A stretch of 18,905 nt of DNA from Lachnospiraceae bacterium. Lineage in GTDB: Bacteria; Bacillota_A; Clostridia; Lachnospirales; Lachnospiraceae. Every line of letters starts with the position of its first letter. Position 1 is the stretch's first letter. The notes under the pieces are model-generated. The model saw only the letters and a program-made list of their open reading frames with translations, ran no database searches and was not told the DNA's origin. The position numbers and the translations under genes were made by a program. Shown in pieces: positions 6,846 through 14,610 of this stretch. Location: NCBI GenBank assembly GCA_017437705.1, contig JAFRYJ010000208.1:1-18905 (forward strand). The letters are read 5' to 3'.

Positions 6846-8751
6846 ATTCTAATTCGAACGCTCCCGTATACAGCTGATAATACATTCCCTTTTCTTCCAG
6901 CAGGGATTCGTGGGTACCTCTTTCTATTATCACGCCGTGGTCCAGGACCATAATTACATTTGAGTTTTTGACCGTTGACAGCCTGTGGGCTATTACGAAT
7001 ACGGTCCTGCCCTCCATCAGCTTGTCCATGCCCTGCTGCACGATGGCCTCGGTATGGGTGTCGATGGAAGATGTGGCTTCGTCCAGCATCATGACGGGCG
7101 GATCTGCAACGGCTGCCCTGGCTATGGCTATCAGCTGCCTCTGGCCCTGGGACAGGTTTGCTCCGTTGTTCGTAAGCATCGTATCATAGCCGTCGGGGAG
7201 CCTCGTTATGAAGTCGTCGGCTCCGGCCAGTTTCGCGGCCTCGACGCACTCATCGTCCCCCGCCTTCAGGTTGCCGTACCGGATGTTCTCCAGGATGGTC
7301 CCCGTAAACAGGTTGGTGTCCTGCAGAACGAGGCCCAGCGACCGCCTGAGGTCGTTCTTCTTTATCTGATTTATATCGATACCGTCGTAGAAGATCTTAC
7401 CCTCGCCCACCTCGTAGAACCTGTTTATCAGGTTCGTGACAGTGGTCTTGCCCGCGCCTGTGGCTCCTACGAAGGCCACCTTCTGGCCGGGCTTCGCGTA
7501 AAGGGTTATATCCTTCAGAACAGTCTTGTCCGGAACATACGCAAAATCCATATCGTAGATGCGCACGTCGCCCTTAAGGGGCACATACTCGAAGGTGCCG
7601 TCCTCCAGGGGCCGCTTCCATGCCCACTGTCCGGTGTGATGGTCGGCTTCGATGATGTTGCCTTCATCATCCGTTACCGCATCCACCAGGGTGACGGTCC
7701 CTTCGTCGGATTCGGGCTCCAGATCCATCATCTCGAATATACGGGAGGAGCCTGCCAGGCCCATGACTACGGCGTTTATCTGCTGGCTGAACGAGTTCAC
7801 GTTGCCGGTGAACTGCTTCGTCATGTTCAGGAAGGTGACGACGATGGCGATGGTAAGGGGCCAGCCGGAAATGCTGATGTTTTCCACGCCGTTTATAAGC
7901 ATGGTGCCTCCGATCACGGCCACGGCCACATACAGAATGTTTCCGATGTTGCCTATGACGGGCGGCAGCACGTTTGCATAGGTGTTGGCCGTTTTGACGT
8001 CCTCGCGGAGGGCATCGTTCAGCTCATCAAAGCCCTTCTTCACTTCTTCCTCGTGGTTGAAGACCTTGACTACCTTCTGGCCGTTCATCATCTCCTGGAT
8101 GTAGCCCTCAAGGCGTCCCGTGGATATCTGGGTCTTAATAAAGTACCGTGCGGATCTGCCGGCCATCTTCTTGGAAACGATGACCATGGCGATAACGCCG
8201 ACGACCACGATGAGGGTGATCCAGATGCTGTAGAACAGCATCACGAAGAATACCACCAGCACCACCAGCCCCGCCCTCAGCATGGAGGGGAACGCCTGGG
8301 ACACCAGCTGTCTCAGCGTGTCTATATCGTTTGTATAGTGGCTCATGATGTCGCCGGTCTTGTTCCTGTCGAAGAAGCTTAAAGGCAGGTCCTGCATGCC
8401 GTTGAACATCTTCTGACGCATCTTTGAAAGGAAGCCCTGGGTGATGGTGGCCATCATCCTTGTGTACGCGAATACGCACAGCAGTCCTATGAGATAAAGG
8501 ATCACCAGCAGGATAATGTTGGGGATCATCTCGCCTCTGGCTCCTGCCCAGTCGCCGGTATCGACCCATTTTGAGATAATGGACAGCACTCTCTGTATGA
8601 ATACATCGGGCACCGCCGCGCCTGCGGCTGACAGGGCGATAAGCAGAACGGCAACGGGGAACATGACGGGATACGCCCGGCGGAGTTCGCCGAATACCCT
8701 TTTCAGTATCTTGAATGTCTCTATCTTGGGAGGTCTTTTCATTTCGTTCAT
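6844..8751 (-). CDS. ABC exporter half-transporter, consensus-ATPase subunit of a heterodimer
   Basis: This 635-residue protein joins a six-helix export domain (about 1-335) to an ATPase domain (about 393-635). Motifs: Walker A GATGAGKTT (429-437), Q-loop Gln477, signature LSQGQ (533-537), Walker B MMLDE with catalytic Glu558 intact, and switch His589. The Gln in LSQGQ departs from LSGGQ, as is usual in the subunit of heterodimeric exporters (TM287/288, LmrCD, BmrCD types) that keeps the working Walker B. A hydrophilic insert of about 40 residues (about 352-390) lies between the two domains. Its ATG overlaps the stop of the partner gene by 4 bases (ATGA), so translation is coupled. The substrate cannot be deduced; drugs, lipids or peptides are possible. 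The gene ends at the start of a large inverted repeat. Confidence 0.95.
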   Translation of the reverse strand: MNEMKRPPKIETFKILKRVFGELRRAYPVMFPVAVLLIALSAAGAAVPDVFIQRVLSIISKWVDTGDWAGARGEMIPNIILLVILYLIGLLCVFAYTRMMATITQGFLSKMRQKMFNGMQDLPLSFFDRNKTGDIMSHYTNDIDTLRQLVSQAFPSMLRAGLVVLVVFFVMLFYSIWITLIVVVGVIAMVIVSKKMAGRSARYFIKTQISTGRLEGYIQEMMNGQKVVKVFNHEEEVKKGFDELNDALREDVKTANTYANVLPPVIGNIGNILYVAVAVIGGTMLINGVENISISGWPLTIAIVVTFLNMTKQFTGNVNSFSQQINAVVMGLAGSSRIFEMMDLEPESDEGTVTLVDAVTDDEGNIIEADHHTGQWAWKRPLEDGTFEYVPLKGDVRIYDMDFAYVPDKTVLKDITLYAKPGQKVAFVGATGAGKTTVTNLINRFYEVGEGKIFYDGIDINQIKKNDLRRSLGLVLQDTNLFTGTILENIRYGNLKAGDDECVEAAKLAGADDFITRLPDGYDTMLTNNGANLSQGQRQLIAIARAAVADPPVMMLDEATSSIDTHTEAIVQQGMDKLMEGRTVFVIAHRLSTVKNSNVIMVLDHGVIIERGTHESLLEEKGMYYQLYTGAFELE

Positions 8752-10523
8752 GCTTCTGCACCTCCCACTGCGGCAGCGGCGGTCCCGAACTGCTCGGTTC
8801 CGCTCATCTGCTCTTCATATATATCTCTGTATGTCCGGCTGCGCTCCATAAGCTCACGGTCCGTGCCCATATCCTGGATGGTGCCGTTATGCATAAGGAT
8901 TATAAGATCGGCCTCCCTTACGGAAGCGATCCTCTGGGCGATTATTATCTTGGTGGTCTCGGGGATGAATTCCTCGAAACCGGCCCTTATTCTGGCGTCT
9001 GTCTTCGTATCCACCGCGCTGGTTGAGTCGTCCAGGATCAGTATCTTAGGGCGCTTCAGAAGGGCTCTGGCGATGCATAGCCTCTGCTTCTGACCGCCGG
9101 AGACGTTTGTACCGCTCTGCTCTATCCTCGTGTCGTAGCCGTCGGGGAAGGAATTGATAAATTCCGTGGCCTGGGCCAGTCTGCAGGCCTCCTGTATCTC
9201 TTCGTCCGTAGCGTTCTCGTTGCCCCATTTCAGGTTGTCCCTGATGGTGCCCGAGAATACTTCGTTCTTCTGGAGCACAACGGAAACGCTGTCCCTCAGT
9301 ACCTTAATGTCGTAATCTCTTACGTCGACGCCGCCGACCTTAACACAGCCCTCCGTAACATCATAAAGACGGGGGATAAGCTGTATAAGCGAGGATTTGC
9401 CCGAGCCGGTATCACCGAGAATACCCACGGTCATGCCGGACTTGATGTGAAGGTCGATATTTGAAAGAGCGTAGAGCTTTGCTTTCTCGGAATATTTGAA
9501 ATTGACATGGTCAAAATCTATGGATCCGTCCGCCACAACGGCAACGGGATCCTCCGCCGTCTTAAGGCCGGGCTCCTCCCTCAGCACTTCGCATACACGG
9601 TTGCCCGACTCGATGGAGATCGTGATTATAACGTATACGAAGGAAAGCATCATAAGGGAAAAGAGGATCGAAACGCCGTAGGTGATCAAGGCGGATACCT
9701 GTCCGATATTGATATCCATTCCCCTGCTCTCTATTACGAATTTGGCACCCAGGAAAAGGATGATGACCGAGTTTATGTTAAGACACAGCTGCATTACCGG
9801 CGTATTAAGGGCAACCAGCTTCTCGGCATAGGTGAAGTCCTTCTGGATGTCCACTGCCGCGTTTCTGAATTTTTCCTTTTCGTAGGTCTGCCTCGCGAAG
9901 CCTTTTACCACGCGCATGCCGCGAACGTTCTCCTCCACGGACTCGTTCAGCTTGTCGTATTTCCTGAAGACCCTTCGGAAGGCGGGCATGGCTTTCTTTG
10001 CCACATAGAACAGGCAGAAGGCCAGGATGGGTATGCTTACGAGGAATACCGCAGCCAGGGCGCCGCCCATGTAGAAGCCCATGAATACAGAGAATATCAG
10101 CATCAGGGGGCCTCTTACCGCCGTACGGATGATCATCATGTAGGAAAAGGAGATGTTCTGGACGTCGGTGGTGAGCCTTGTCACCAGCGATGATGATGAG
10201 AACCTGTCGATGTTCTCAAAGTCGTAGGTCTGGATACGGTACATCATGTCCTGCCTCAGGTTCTTTGCGAATCCTGACGATGCCTGGGCGGAATAGACTC
10301 CGCCGGCTGCGCCGAAGGCCAGCGACAGGAAGGCCAGCGTAAGAAGCACCCCGCCGTACTGCAGTATGACGGGTATCTCCACGCCGTCGTTTATGGAATT
10401 GGCCAGCCTGGCCGTGATGAAGGGAATGGCCGTTTCCGCCACCGCCTCCAGTACGATGAAGATAAGGCACAGTATAGTAGGTTTTTTATACTCTCTTATA
10501 CTGCTCTTAAGTGTTTTAAGCAT
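8748..10523 (-). CDS. ABC exporter half-transporter, degenerate-ATPase subunit of a heterodimer
   Basis: This 591-residue protein has a six-helix membrane domain (about 15-310) and an ATPase domain (about 335-580). Motifs: Walker A GDTGSGKSS (370-378), Q-loop Gln418, signature VSGGQ (474-478), Walker B LILDD, and IIAQR at the switch position. The catalytic Glu is replaced by Asp499 and the switch His by Gln530, so its own ATP site should be hydrolytically weak. Its good signature motif completes the active site of the partner encoded downstream. This matched asymmetry is strong evidence for an obligate heterodimer. The ATG at 10523 has GGGAG about 9 bases upstream; it is the first gene of the pair. 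I found no clear promoter in the 94 bases before it, only the hairpin behind nicotinate phosphoribosyltransferase. Confidence 0.95.
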   Translation of the reverse strand: MLKTLKSSIREYKKPTILCLIFIVLEAVAETAIPFITARLANSINDGVEIPVILQYGGVLLTLAFLSLAFGAAGGVYSAQASSGFAKNLRQDMMYRIQTYDFENIDRFSSSSLVTRLTTDVQNISFSYMMIIRTAVRGPLMLIFSVFMGFYMGGALAAVFLVSIPILAFCLFYVAKKAMPAFRRVFRKYDKLNESVEENVRGMRVVKGFARQTYEKEKFRNAAVDIQKDFTYAEKLVALNTPVMQLCLNINSVIILFLGAKFVIESRGMDINIGQVSALITYGVSILFSLMMLSFVYVIITISIESGNRVCEVLREEPGLKTAEDPVAVVADGSIDFDHVNFKYSEKAKLYALSNIDLHIKSGMTVGILGDTGSGKSSLIQLIPRLYDVTEGCVKVGGVDVRDYDIKVLRDSVSVVLQKNEVFSGTIRDNLKWGNENATDEEIQEACRLAQATEFINSFPDGYDTRIEQSGTNVSGGQKQRLCIARALLKRPKILILDDSTSAVDTKTDARIRAGFEEFIPETTKIIIAQRIASVREADLIILMHNGTIQDMGTDRELMERSRTYRDIYEEQMSGTEQFGTAAAAVGGAEA

Positions 10524-10559
10524 GTTGGATAACTCCCGGTTAATATGTCTTAAAATGTA

Positions 10560-10584
10560 CAGGAACGCCTTTTAAGCGTTCCTG
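10560..10584 (-). terminator. Probable terminator behind nicotinate phosphoribosyltransferase
   Basis: A 9-bp perfect stem (CAGGAACGC at 10560-10568, GCGTTCCTG at 10576-10584) with a 7-base loop lies 34 bases after the stop. On the minus strand it is followed by GTACATTTTAAG, a short T-tract, so termination may be incomplete and some transcripts may run into the ABC exporter genes. Confidence 0.55.
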
Positions 10585-10617
10585 CATTTCAGCAAAACTG
10601 GTTTATTATGCATCAAT

Positions 10618-12069
10618 TCATTCAAATGTATGGACTTTATGAAGCATCTCATTTTTAAGATCCCAAAGCGGCTGGGAGAGATCCACGTATACGTTCTGCG
10701 GATTCTCAAAACGCCTTGACTCGGGCCACAGCGTATCCAGCTCCTTCTTGCAGTAAGCCTGGATCGCCATTACATCAGGCGACTCGTATTTGCATTCGCC
10801 GCCCTGGAAGATGGTCTCCAGCATCTGCCTTACGATATATGTGCCGCCCTTGATGCGCGTACGCTTCCATGTGGAAATGGGATCGAACACGATGAGGTCC
10901 TCGTTGGGGTCGTATTTCTCCCCGCGGAGGGCGATGAGCTCGGCCCTTATCTTGCCCGTCTCCTTGTCGTAGATACGGAAGATCACCTTGTCGCCGGGAT
11001 TCGTAACCTTCTCGACGTTCTCCGATACCTTGATCTTCGGAGCATAGGTGCCGTCCTCCTTCTGTACTGCGGAAAGCTTGTAAACGCCGCCGAACGATGA
11101 CCATCCCTCCGAGGTGATGAGCTTTGTGCCGACGCCCCAGGAATCGATGCAGGCGCCCTGTATCTTCAGCGACTTGATTAGGTATTCGTCAAGATCGCCG
11201 GACGCGCAGATTATCGCATCGGTATGTCCCGCTGCATCCAGCATCTCCCTGGCCTTCTTTGTAAGATACGCCAGGTCTCCGGAGTCAAGCCTGATGCCGT
11301 ATACCTTGGGCACCCATCCCTCGGCCTTCATCTCGTTGAAGACTTCGATGGCGTGCTTTACGCCGGACTTGAGGGTATCGTATGTGTCCACCAGAAGGAT
11401 GCAGTTGCCCGGATAGAGCTTTGCGTAAGCCGTGAAGGCCTCCTTCTCCGTGGGGAAACTCATGATCCAGCTGTGGGCATGGGTCCCCATAACGGGGATG
11501 TTGAAGATCTGACCCGCAACCACGTTGGAGGTGCCTGCCGCACCGGCGATGATGGCCGCCCTGGCGCCGTAGGTCCCGGCATCGGGGCCCTGTGCACGCC
11601 TTAAGCCGAATTCCATAACGCCGCCGCCTGCAGCATAAACGACTCTTTCGGCCTTTGATGCGATAAGGCACTGGTGATTCATTATATTAAGGATGGCCGC
11701 TTCCATGATCTGGGCCTCGATAAGGGGAGCCTTTACCTTGATGATGGGCTCCATGGGGAAGATAACGGATCCTTCCGGCATGGCGTAGATCTCGCCGGTG
11801 AATTTGAAACCCCTCAGGTATTCGAGGAAGGGCTCCTTGAATACGCCGGTCTTCCTCAGATATTCGATGTCCTCATCGCTGAATTTAAGATTCTTTACAT
11901 ATTCGATGACCTGCTCCAGGCCTGCGCACACGGCATAAGCCGCATTATTGGGGTTCCTTCTGTAGAAAACGTCGAAGATGGCTTTCTGGCTCTTGCCGTT
12001 CTCGAAGTAGCCCTGCATCATCGTAAGTTCATAGAAATCGGTTAAAAGACTCCATTTATACTGGCTCAT
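10618..12069 (-). CDS. pncB: Nicotinate phosphoribosyltransferase
   Basis: The enzyme converts nicotinate and PRPP, with ATP, to nicotinate mononucleotide, the first step of NAD salvage, in the cytoplasm. The 483-residue length fits the long bacterial form. The N-terminus LLTDFYELTMMQGYF is the family hallmark; FGLRRAQGPDAG (154-165) and GTHAHSWIM (His197, His199) contribute to the phosphoribosyl and substrate sites, and the later RLDSGDL belongs to the PRPP-binding face. The ATG at 12069 has a strong GGAGGAAG ribosome binding site immediately upstream. A GC-rich hairpin (12082-12087 with 12095-12100) sits just before it in the leader. The gene stands alone, with a hairpin terminator after it. 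I did not find a convincing promoter in the 89 bases upstream. Confidence 0.96.
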   Translation of the reverse strand: MSQYKWSLLTDFYELTMMQGYFENGKSQKAIFDVFYRRNPNNAAYAVCAGLEQVIEYVKNLKFSDEDIEYLRKTGVFKEPFLEYLRGFKFTGEIYAMPEGSVIFPMEPIIKVKAPLIEAQIMEAAILNIMNHQCLIASKAERVVYAAGGGVMEFGLRRAQGPDAGTYGARAAIIAGAAGTSNVVAGQIFNIPVMGTHAHSWIMSFPTEKEAFTAYAKLYPGNCILLVDTYDTLKSGVKHAIEVFNEMKAEGWVPKVYGIRLDSGDLAYLTKKAREMLDAAGHTDAIICASGDLDEYLIKSLKIQGACIDSWGVGTKLITSEGWSSFGGVYKLSAVQKEDGTYAPKIKVSENVEKVTNPGDKVIFRIYDKETGKIRAELIALRGEKYDPNEDLIVFDPISTWKRTRIKGGTYIVRQMLETIFQGGECKYESPDVMAIQAYCKKELDTLWPESRRFENPQNVYVDLSQPLWDLKNEMLHKVHTFE

Positions 12070-12081
12070 AGCTTCCTCCCC

Positions 12082-12100
12082 CGGGCCCTGTCCCGGCCCG
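12082..12100 (-). other. GC-rich hairpin in the pncB leader
   Basis: CGGGCC (12082-12087) and GGCCCG (12095-12100) form a 6-bp stem with a 7-base loop, directly upstream of the GGGGGAGG ribosome binding site. It could affect translation, but nothing shows a ligand-binding riboswitch. Confidence 0.35.
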
Positions 12101-12158
12101 CAAATACTTTATCTGATGGAATGACCTTCTCTTTTTTCTGAATAACGGCTTTGTCCGT

Positions 12159-13022
12159 TTAGAATCCGTGGCCTCCGCCTCCGTGGGTATGCCCGCCGCT
12201 GCTGGTATGTACGGAGGAGAAACCTCCGTGACCTCCGCCTCCGCTGTCGTTATCCCTGGAGATCCTGTGTCTTACAACAGACCTTCTGATGAAAATATCG
12301 TGCTTATCGTTGACCCGGGTAGCACCCTTTCTCATGTAGTCGTAGCCGGTAACGGTGACCTTGCCGCCGCGGTTCCTCCTCATGACGCCTACCGATACGC
12401 CTGCTACCGCCGCGCCTGCACCGCCGGAGATGCCGAGGAGCCTGCCGTCCACATTGAATCCGCCGCTGTCCTTCTGGCCGGTGCCGTCGGTATAGTAGGT
12501 CTCGCCGCCTTCATAATGGCCCTCCGAGGCGTCCTTTTTGTTTTTCTTATAATAATAGATCGTGTCTTCGACTGCCGCCCTGGCGCTGTTGTAATAATCG
12601 CCGTCGGCTATATACCTGTACGCATCGCCGTCCAGTATCCTGTTTATGGTGTTGTCGTTCAGGTATTCTATGGTATCCGTTCCGCTGGTGGACAGGTATA
12701 TCTGCCTGTTGTCCATGTCTATAAGATAGAGTATGCCTTCATAATCCGAACCCGTGCCGTAGCCCCCGTCGTCGTAAAAATCGTCCGCATATTCCTGTGT
12801 GGACTTCCAGCCCGTATCGTTCGTCGTGACGATAACAATATCTATGCCGGAATCGGCCTTCAGATCCTGTATCTTTTTCTCCAGCTTCTCTTCTTCGCTG
12901 TCCGTAAAAAGATCCGCATCGTCGAAGACCCTCTTTTCGGAGGCAAGGACCATGGCCGCCGCCGAACACAGGGTGAGCATGAATACATACAGTGCCAGCA
13001 ATATCCTTGTCAGTTTTCTCAT
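12159..13022 (-). CDS. TPM-domain membrane protein with signal peptide and Gly/His-rich tail
   Basis: Taken from the ATG at 13022, this 287-residue protein has a basic start (MRKLTR), a hydrophobic signal segment and a likely cut after VLA. The mature N-terminus (VFDDADLFTDSEEEKLEKKI) and the IDIVIVTTND strand are typical of the TPM fold, followed by an acidic YADDFYDDGGYG stretch. A small Gly/Ala-rich membrane segment (about 196-214) precedes a basic region and a tail rich in GGGGHGG and HTHGGGGHGF, common in YgcG-like proteins. TPM domains have been linked to phosphatase activity and photosystem II repair in plants; the bacterial role is unsettled. The start was chosen because AGGAGG lies about 9 bases upstream and the ATG overlaps the stop of the zinc-ribbon gene (ATGA). 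An upstream in-frame start would bury the signal peptide. Confidence 0.9.
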   Translation of the reverse strand: MRKLTRILLALYVFMLTLCSAAAMVLASEKRVFDDADLFTDSEEEKLEKKIQDLKADSGIDIVIVTTNDTGWKSTQEYADDFYDDGGYGTGSDYEGILYLIDMDNRQIYLSTSGTDTIEYLNDNTINRILDGDAYRYIADGDYYNSARAAVEDTIYYYKKNKKDASEGHYEGGETYYTDGTGQKDSGGFNVDGRLLGISGGAGAAVAGVSVGVMRRNRGGKVTVTGYDYMRKGATRVNDKHDIFIRRSVVRHRISRDNDSGGGGHGGFSSVHTSSGGHTHGGGGHGF

Positions 13023-14026
13023 AGGAAGAACCCTCCTATCAGAAGCACTATGATGAAGACTATGGCAAATATGCCGAAGAACCATGCCGCGGTCCTTTTG
13101 CCGGATACGGGAGGTTCGCCGACCACCTTTCCGGTCTGCCCGTTCATCATGAAATTGTATACCTCGCCACGGTACCTGTACTCAAAGAACCACAGCGGCA
13201 GCAGGACGAACGTCATATCCATGTCCAGGAACCTGGTCTCCATGGACGTTACCTGCACCGAGCTGTAGCCCGTCACGCTGTTCCTTACATAATCCTCGGC
13301 GTACTTCCTTACCCTTTTCTGGATAAGAGGGATTATCTCGTCCGGTCCCTGATCGTACTGCCTTGCCTCGTAGCCGGCCAGATAGGGCGAAACGAAATCC
13401 TTAAGCGCCTCGAAGCTGTAGGGATCCAGCTTGTACATCTCCTCGTCGTCCAGGGTGATGGCACCGTCGTAATCGACGTCGCCGTAGGACATCTCCATAT
13501 CCCTGTAAACGTCGTAGTATTCCGTCTCGATGACCTCTTCATCCCCGGCTATATATGTATGCACCCTCTCCGCCCTGGCGCTCATCACTGTATTCACGGT
13601 GGAATTGGACAGCCAGTAAGGTGCATAAAGAGGACGGATATAGTTGAGGATGGACTTCTTTTTGAACTCCTTCGGTGTAAGCTTGCCCCTGTCGCACCAC
13701 TTGATGAAAGCCGCGTCCGCCGCGCTCTTATCGTAGGTGAAGGTAAGTATCTTCACCGGGCGGTAGTCCCCCTCCATCCTTTCCGTAATGATGAGGGGCG
13801 CCCCGCAGTAAGTACAGATACCGGACATGTCGTACTGACCGGCCTCATATACGGCACCGCAGCTGGGACAGTGAAAACGTCCGTCATCATCTGCAGATTC
13901 CTTTATTCCGTCCTGCTTTTCCGACACCTCCTCGGTATACCCGCAGTGGTCGCAGCAGAGGAGCTGCTTGTTTATATCAAATTTAAGATCGGCGCCGCAA
14001 TTCGGGCAATTCCAGTTGACTACCAT
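13019..14026 (-). CDS. Double zinc-ribbon protein with C-terminal membrane anchor
   Basis: This 335-residue protein starts with two four-cysteine zinc ribbons: Cys7/Cys10/Cys25/Cys28 and Cys53/Cys56/Cys71/Cys74. A middle region of about 220 residues (including LYAPYWL and a LLPLWFFEYRYRGEVYNFMMNGQTG segment) is conserved in similar clostridial proteins but has no known function to me. The last 25 residues form one membrane helix, so the ribbons most likely face the cytoplasm. It is translationally coupled to the TPM-domain protein downstream by a 4-base overlap, and such pairs are common in Bacillota, suggesting a joint envelope or quality-control role (inference). The start has AGGAG 8 bases upstream and a clear promoter behind it. 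Confidence 0.88.
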   Translation of the reverse strand: MVVNWNCPNCGADLKFDINKQLLCCDHCGYTEEVSEKQDGIKESADDDGRFHCPSCGAVYEAGQYDMSGICTYCGAPLIITERMEGDYRPVKILTFTYDKSAADAAFIKWCDRGKLTPKEFKKKSILNYIRPLYAPYWLSNSTVNTVMSARAERVHTYIAGDEEVIETEYYDVYRDMEMSYGDVDYDGAITLDDEEMYKLDPYSFEALKDFVSPYLAGYEARQYDQGPDEIIPLIQKRVRKYAEDYVRNSVTGYSSVQVTSMETRFLDMDMTFVLLPLWFFEYRYRGEVYNFMMNGQTGKVVGEPPVSGKRTAAWFFGIFAIVFIIVLLIGGFFL

Positions 14027-14062
14027 AACGCCTTCTCCTGATCTGATGCATCGTGTTTCCGG

Positions 14063-14081
14063 CCGCCGGTCAAAGCGGCGG
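14063..14081 (-). other. Leader hairpin upstream of the zinc-ribbon gene
   Basis: CCGCCG (14063-14068) and CGGCGG (14076-14081) pair over 6 bases with a 7-base loop. It lies a few bases after the predicted transcription start and could shield the 5' end of the mRNA. It has no T-tract and is not a terminator. Confidence 0.4.
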
Positions 14082-14096
14082 TCTCTGTAAAACTAT

Positions 14097-14125
14097 ATTA
14101 TACCATCTTGGGCTTCAGTAAACAA
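14097..14125 (-). promoter_or_regulatory. Promoter of the zinc-ribbon/TPM operon
   Basis: On the minus strand a perfect -10 TATAAT (14102-14097) with an extended TGG in front, a 17-base spacer and a partial -35 TTGTTT (14125-14120) predict a start near 14090, about 64 bases before the ATG at 14026. Confidence 0.7.
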
Positions 14126-14139
14126 TTTGCAGCTGATAA

Positions 14140-14610
14140 TTATCTGAGCCTGTAGACGAGAATATCCAGCTCTGTCACTTCACCCTCTACGTGCCCGCTG
14201 AGCTCCAGCCTTTCCACGTGGTCGATCTGTCCGCCCAGGGCCTCCGCCAGTCTGACGGAAGCTTCATTGTTCGCAAATGTCTTCCAGTAAATGCGCTCAA
14301 ATCCCCTGATATCATCGTGCTCCATCAAAAGCTCCGCCGCCCTTTTGCCAATGCCCCTCCGCCGGTACTGCTCCTCTATCTCCACTCCGATGTCGGCAGC
14401 ATCATCGCCGATGAAATGGGCTTCGCAGAAGCCTGCCTTTTCCCCGTCCTCAAAGATGATGAAATGCCTTTCATCCGGGTCCTTCACCTTCTGCCACAGC
14501 CAGTCAAAGGTATCTTCGCTGAACAGATACGGGTACTCGGCACCCTTTTTGCAGAAATTGTAATAATCCTGACGGTATTCGTCCGTAAGGGCCTTTAACT
14601 CCGTACTCAC
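14140..14610 (-). CDS. GNAT family N-acetyltransferase
   Basis: This 156-residue protein shows the GNAT fold: a beta-strand IGVEIEEQYRRRGIGKRAAE containing the acetyl-CoA pyrophosphate loop RRRGIG (about 83-88), and a later WKTFANNEASVRLAEALGG motif, in which an Asn and a helix close the acetyl-CoA site. It would transfer an acetyl group to an amine; the acceptor is unknown. The start is GTG at 14610, which overlaps the stop of the PLP-enzyme gene (GTGA). AGGAG lies about 12 bases upstream, slightly far, so translation probably depends on coupling to the gene before it. It is the last gene of the three-gene unit. Confidence 0.9.
   Translation of the reverse strand: MSTELKALTDEYRQDYYNFCKKGAEYPYLFSEDTFDWLWQKVKDPDERHFIIFEDGEKAGFCEAHFIGDDAADIGVEIEEQYRRRGIGKRAAELLMEHDDIRGFERIYWKTFANNEASVRLAEALGGQIDHVERLELSGHVEGEVTELDILVYRLR

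Noticed and set aside
6985..8382. Long plus-strand open frame (465 codons) opposite the ABC exporter
   Set aside because: It is fully antisense to a protein with all ABC motifs, its product is rich in His, Gly and Gln with no recognisable domain, and it has no ribosome binding site. It is a by-product of GC-rich codon use.
12144..12159. Terminator behind the TPM gene (AACGG/CCGTT hairpin)
   Set aside because: The stem is only 5 bp and is followed by A-rich sequence on the minus strand, with no T-tract.
12159..13085. Longer TPM protein starting at 13085
   Set aside because: It would place 21 residues before a signal peptide and overlap the membrane helix of the upstream gene, while the ATG at 13022 has AGGAGG and an ATGA overlap.
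12168..13268. Plus-strand open frame (366 codons) opposite the TPM and zinc-ribbon genes
   Set aside because: The minus strand carries coupled genes with ribosome binding sites, signal peptide and Cys motifs; the plus-strand product has no family features.
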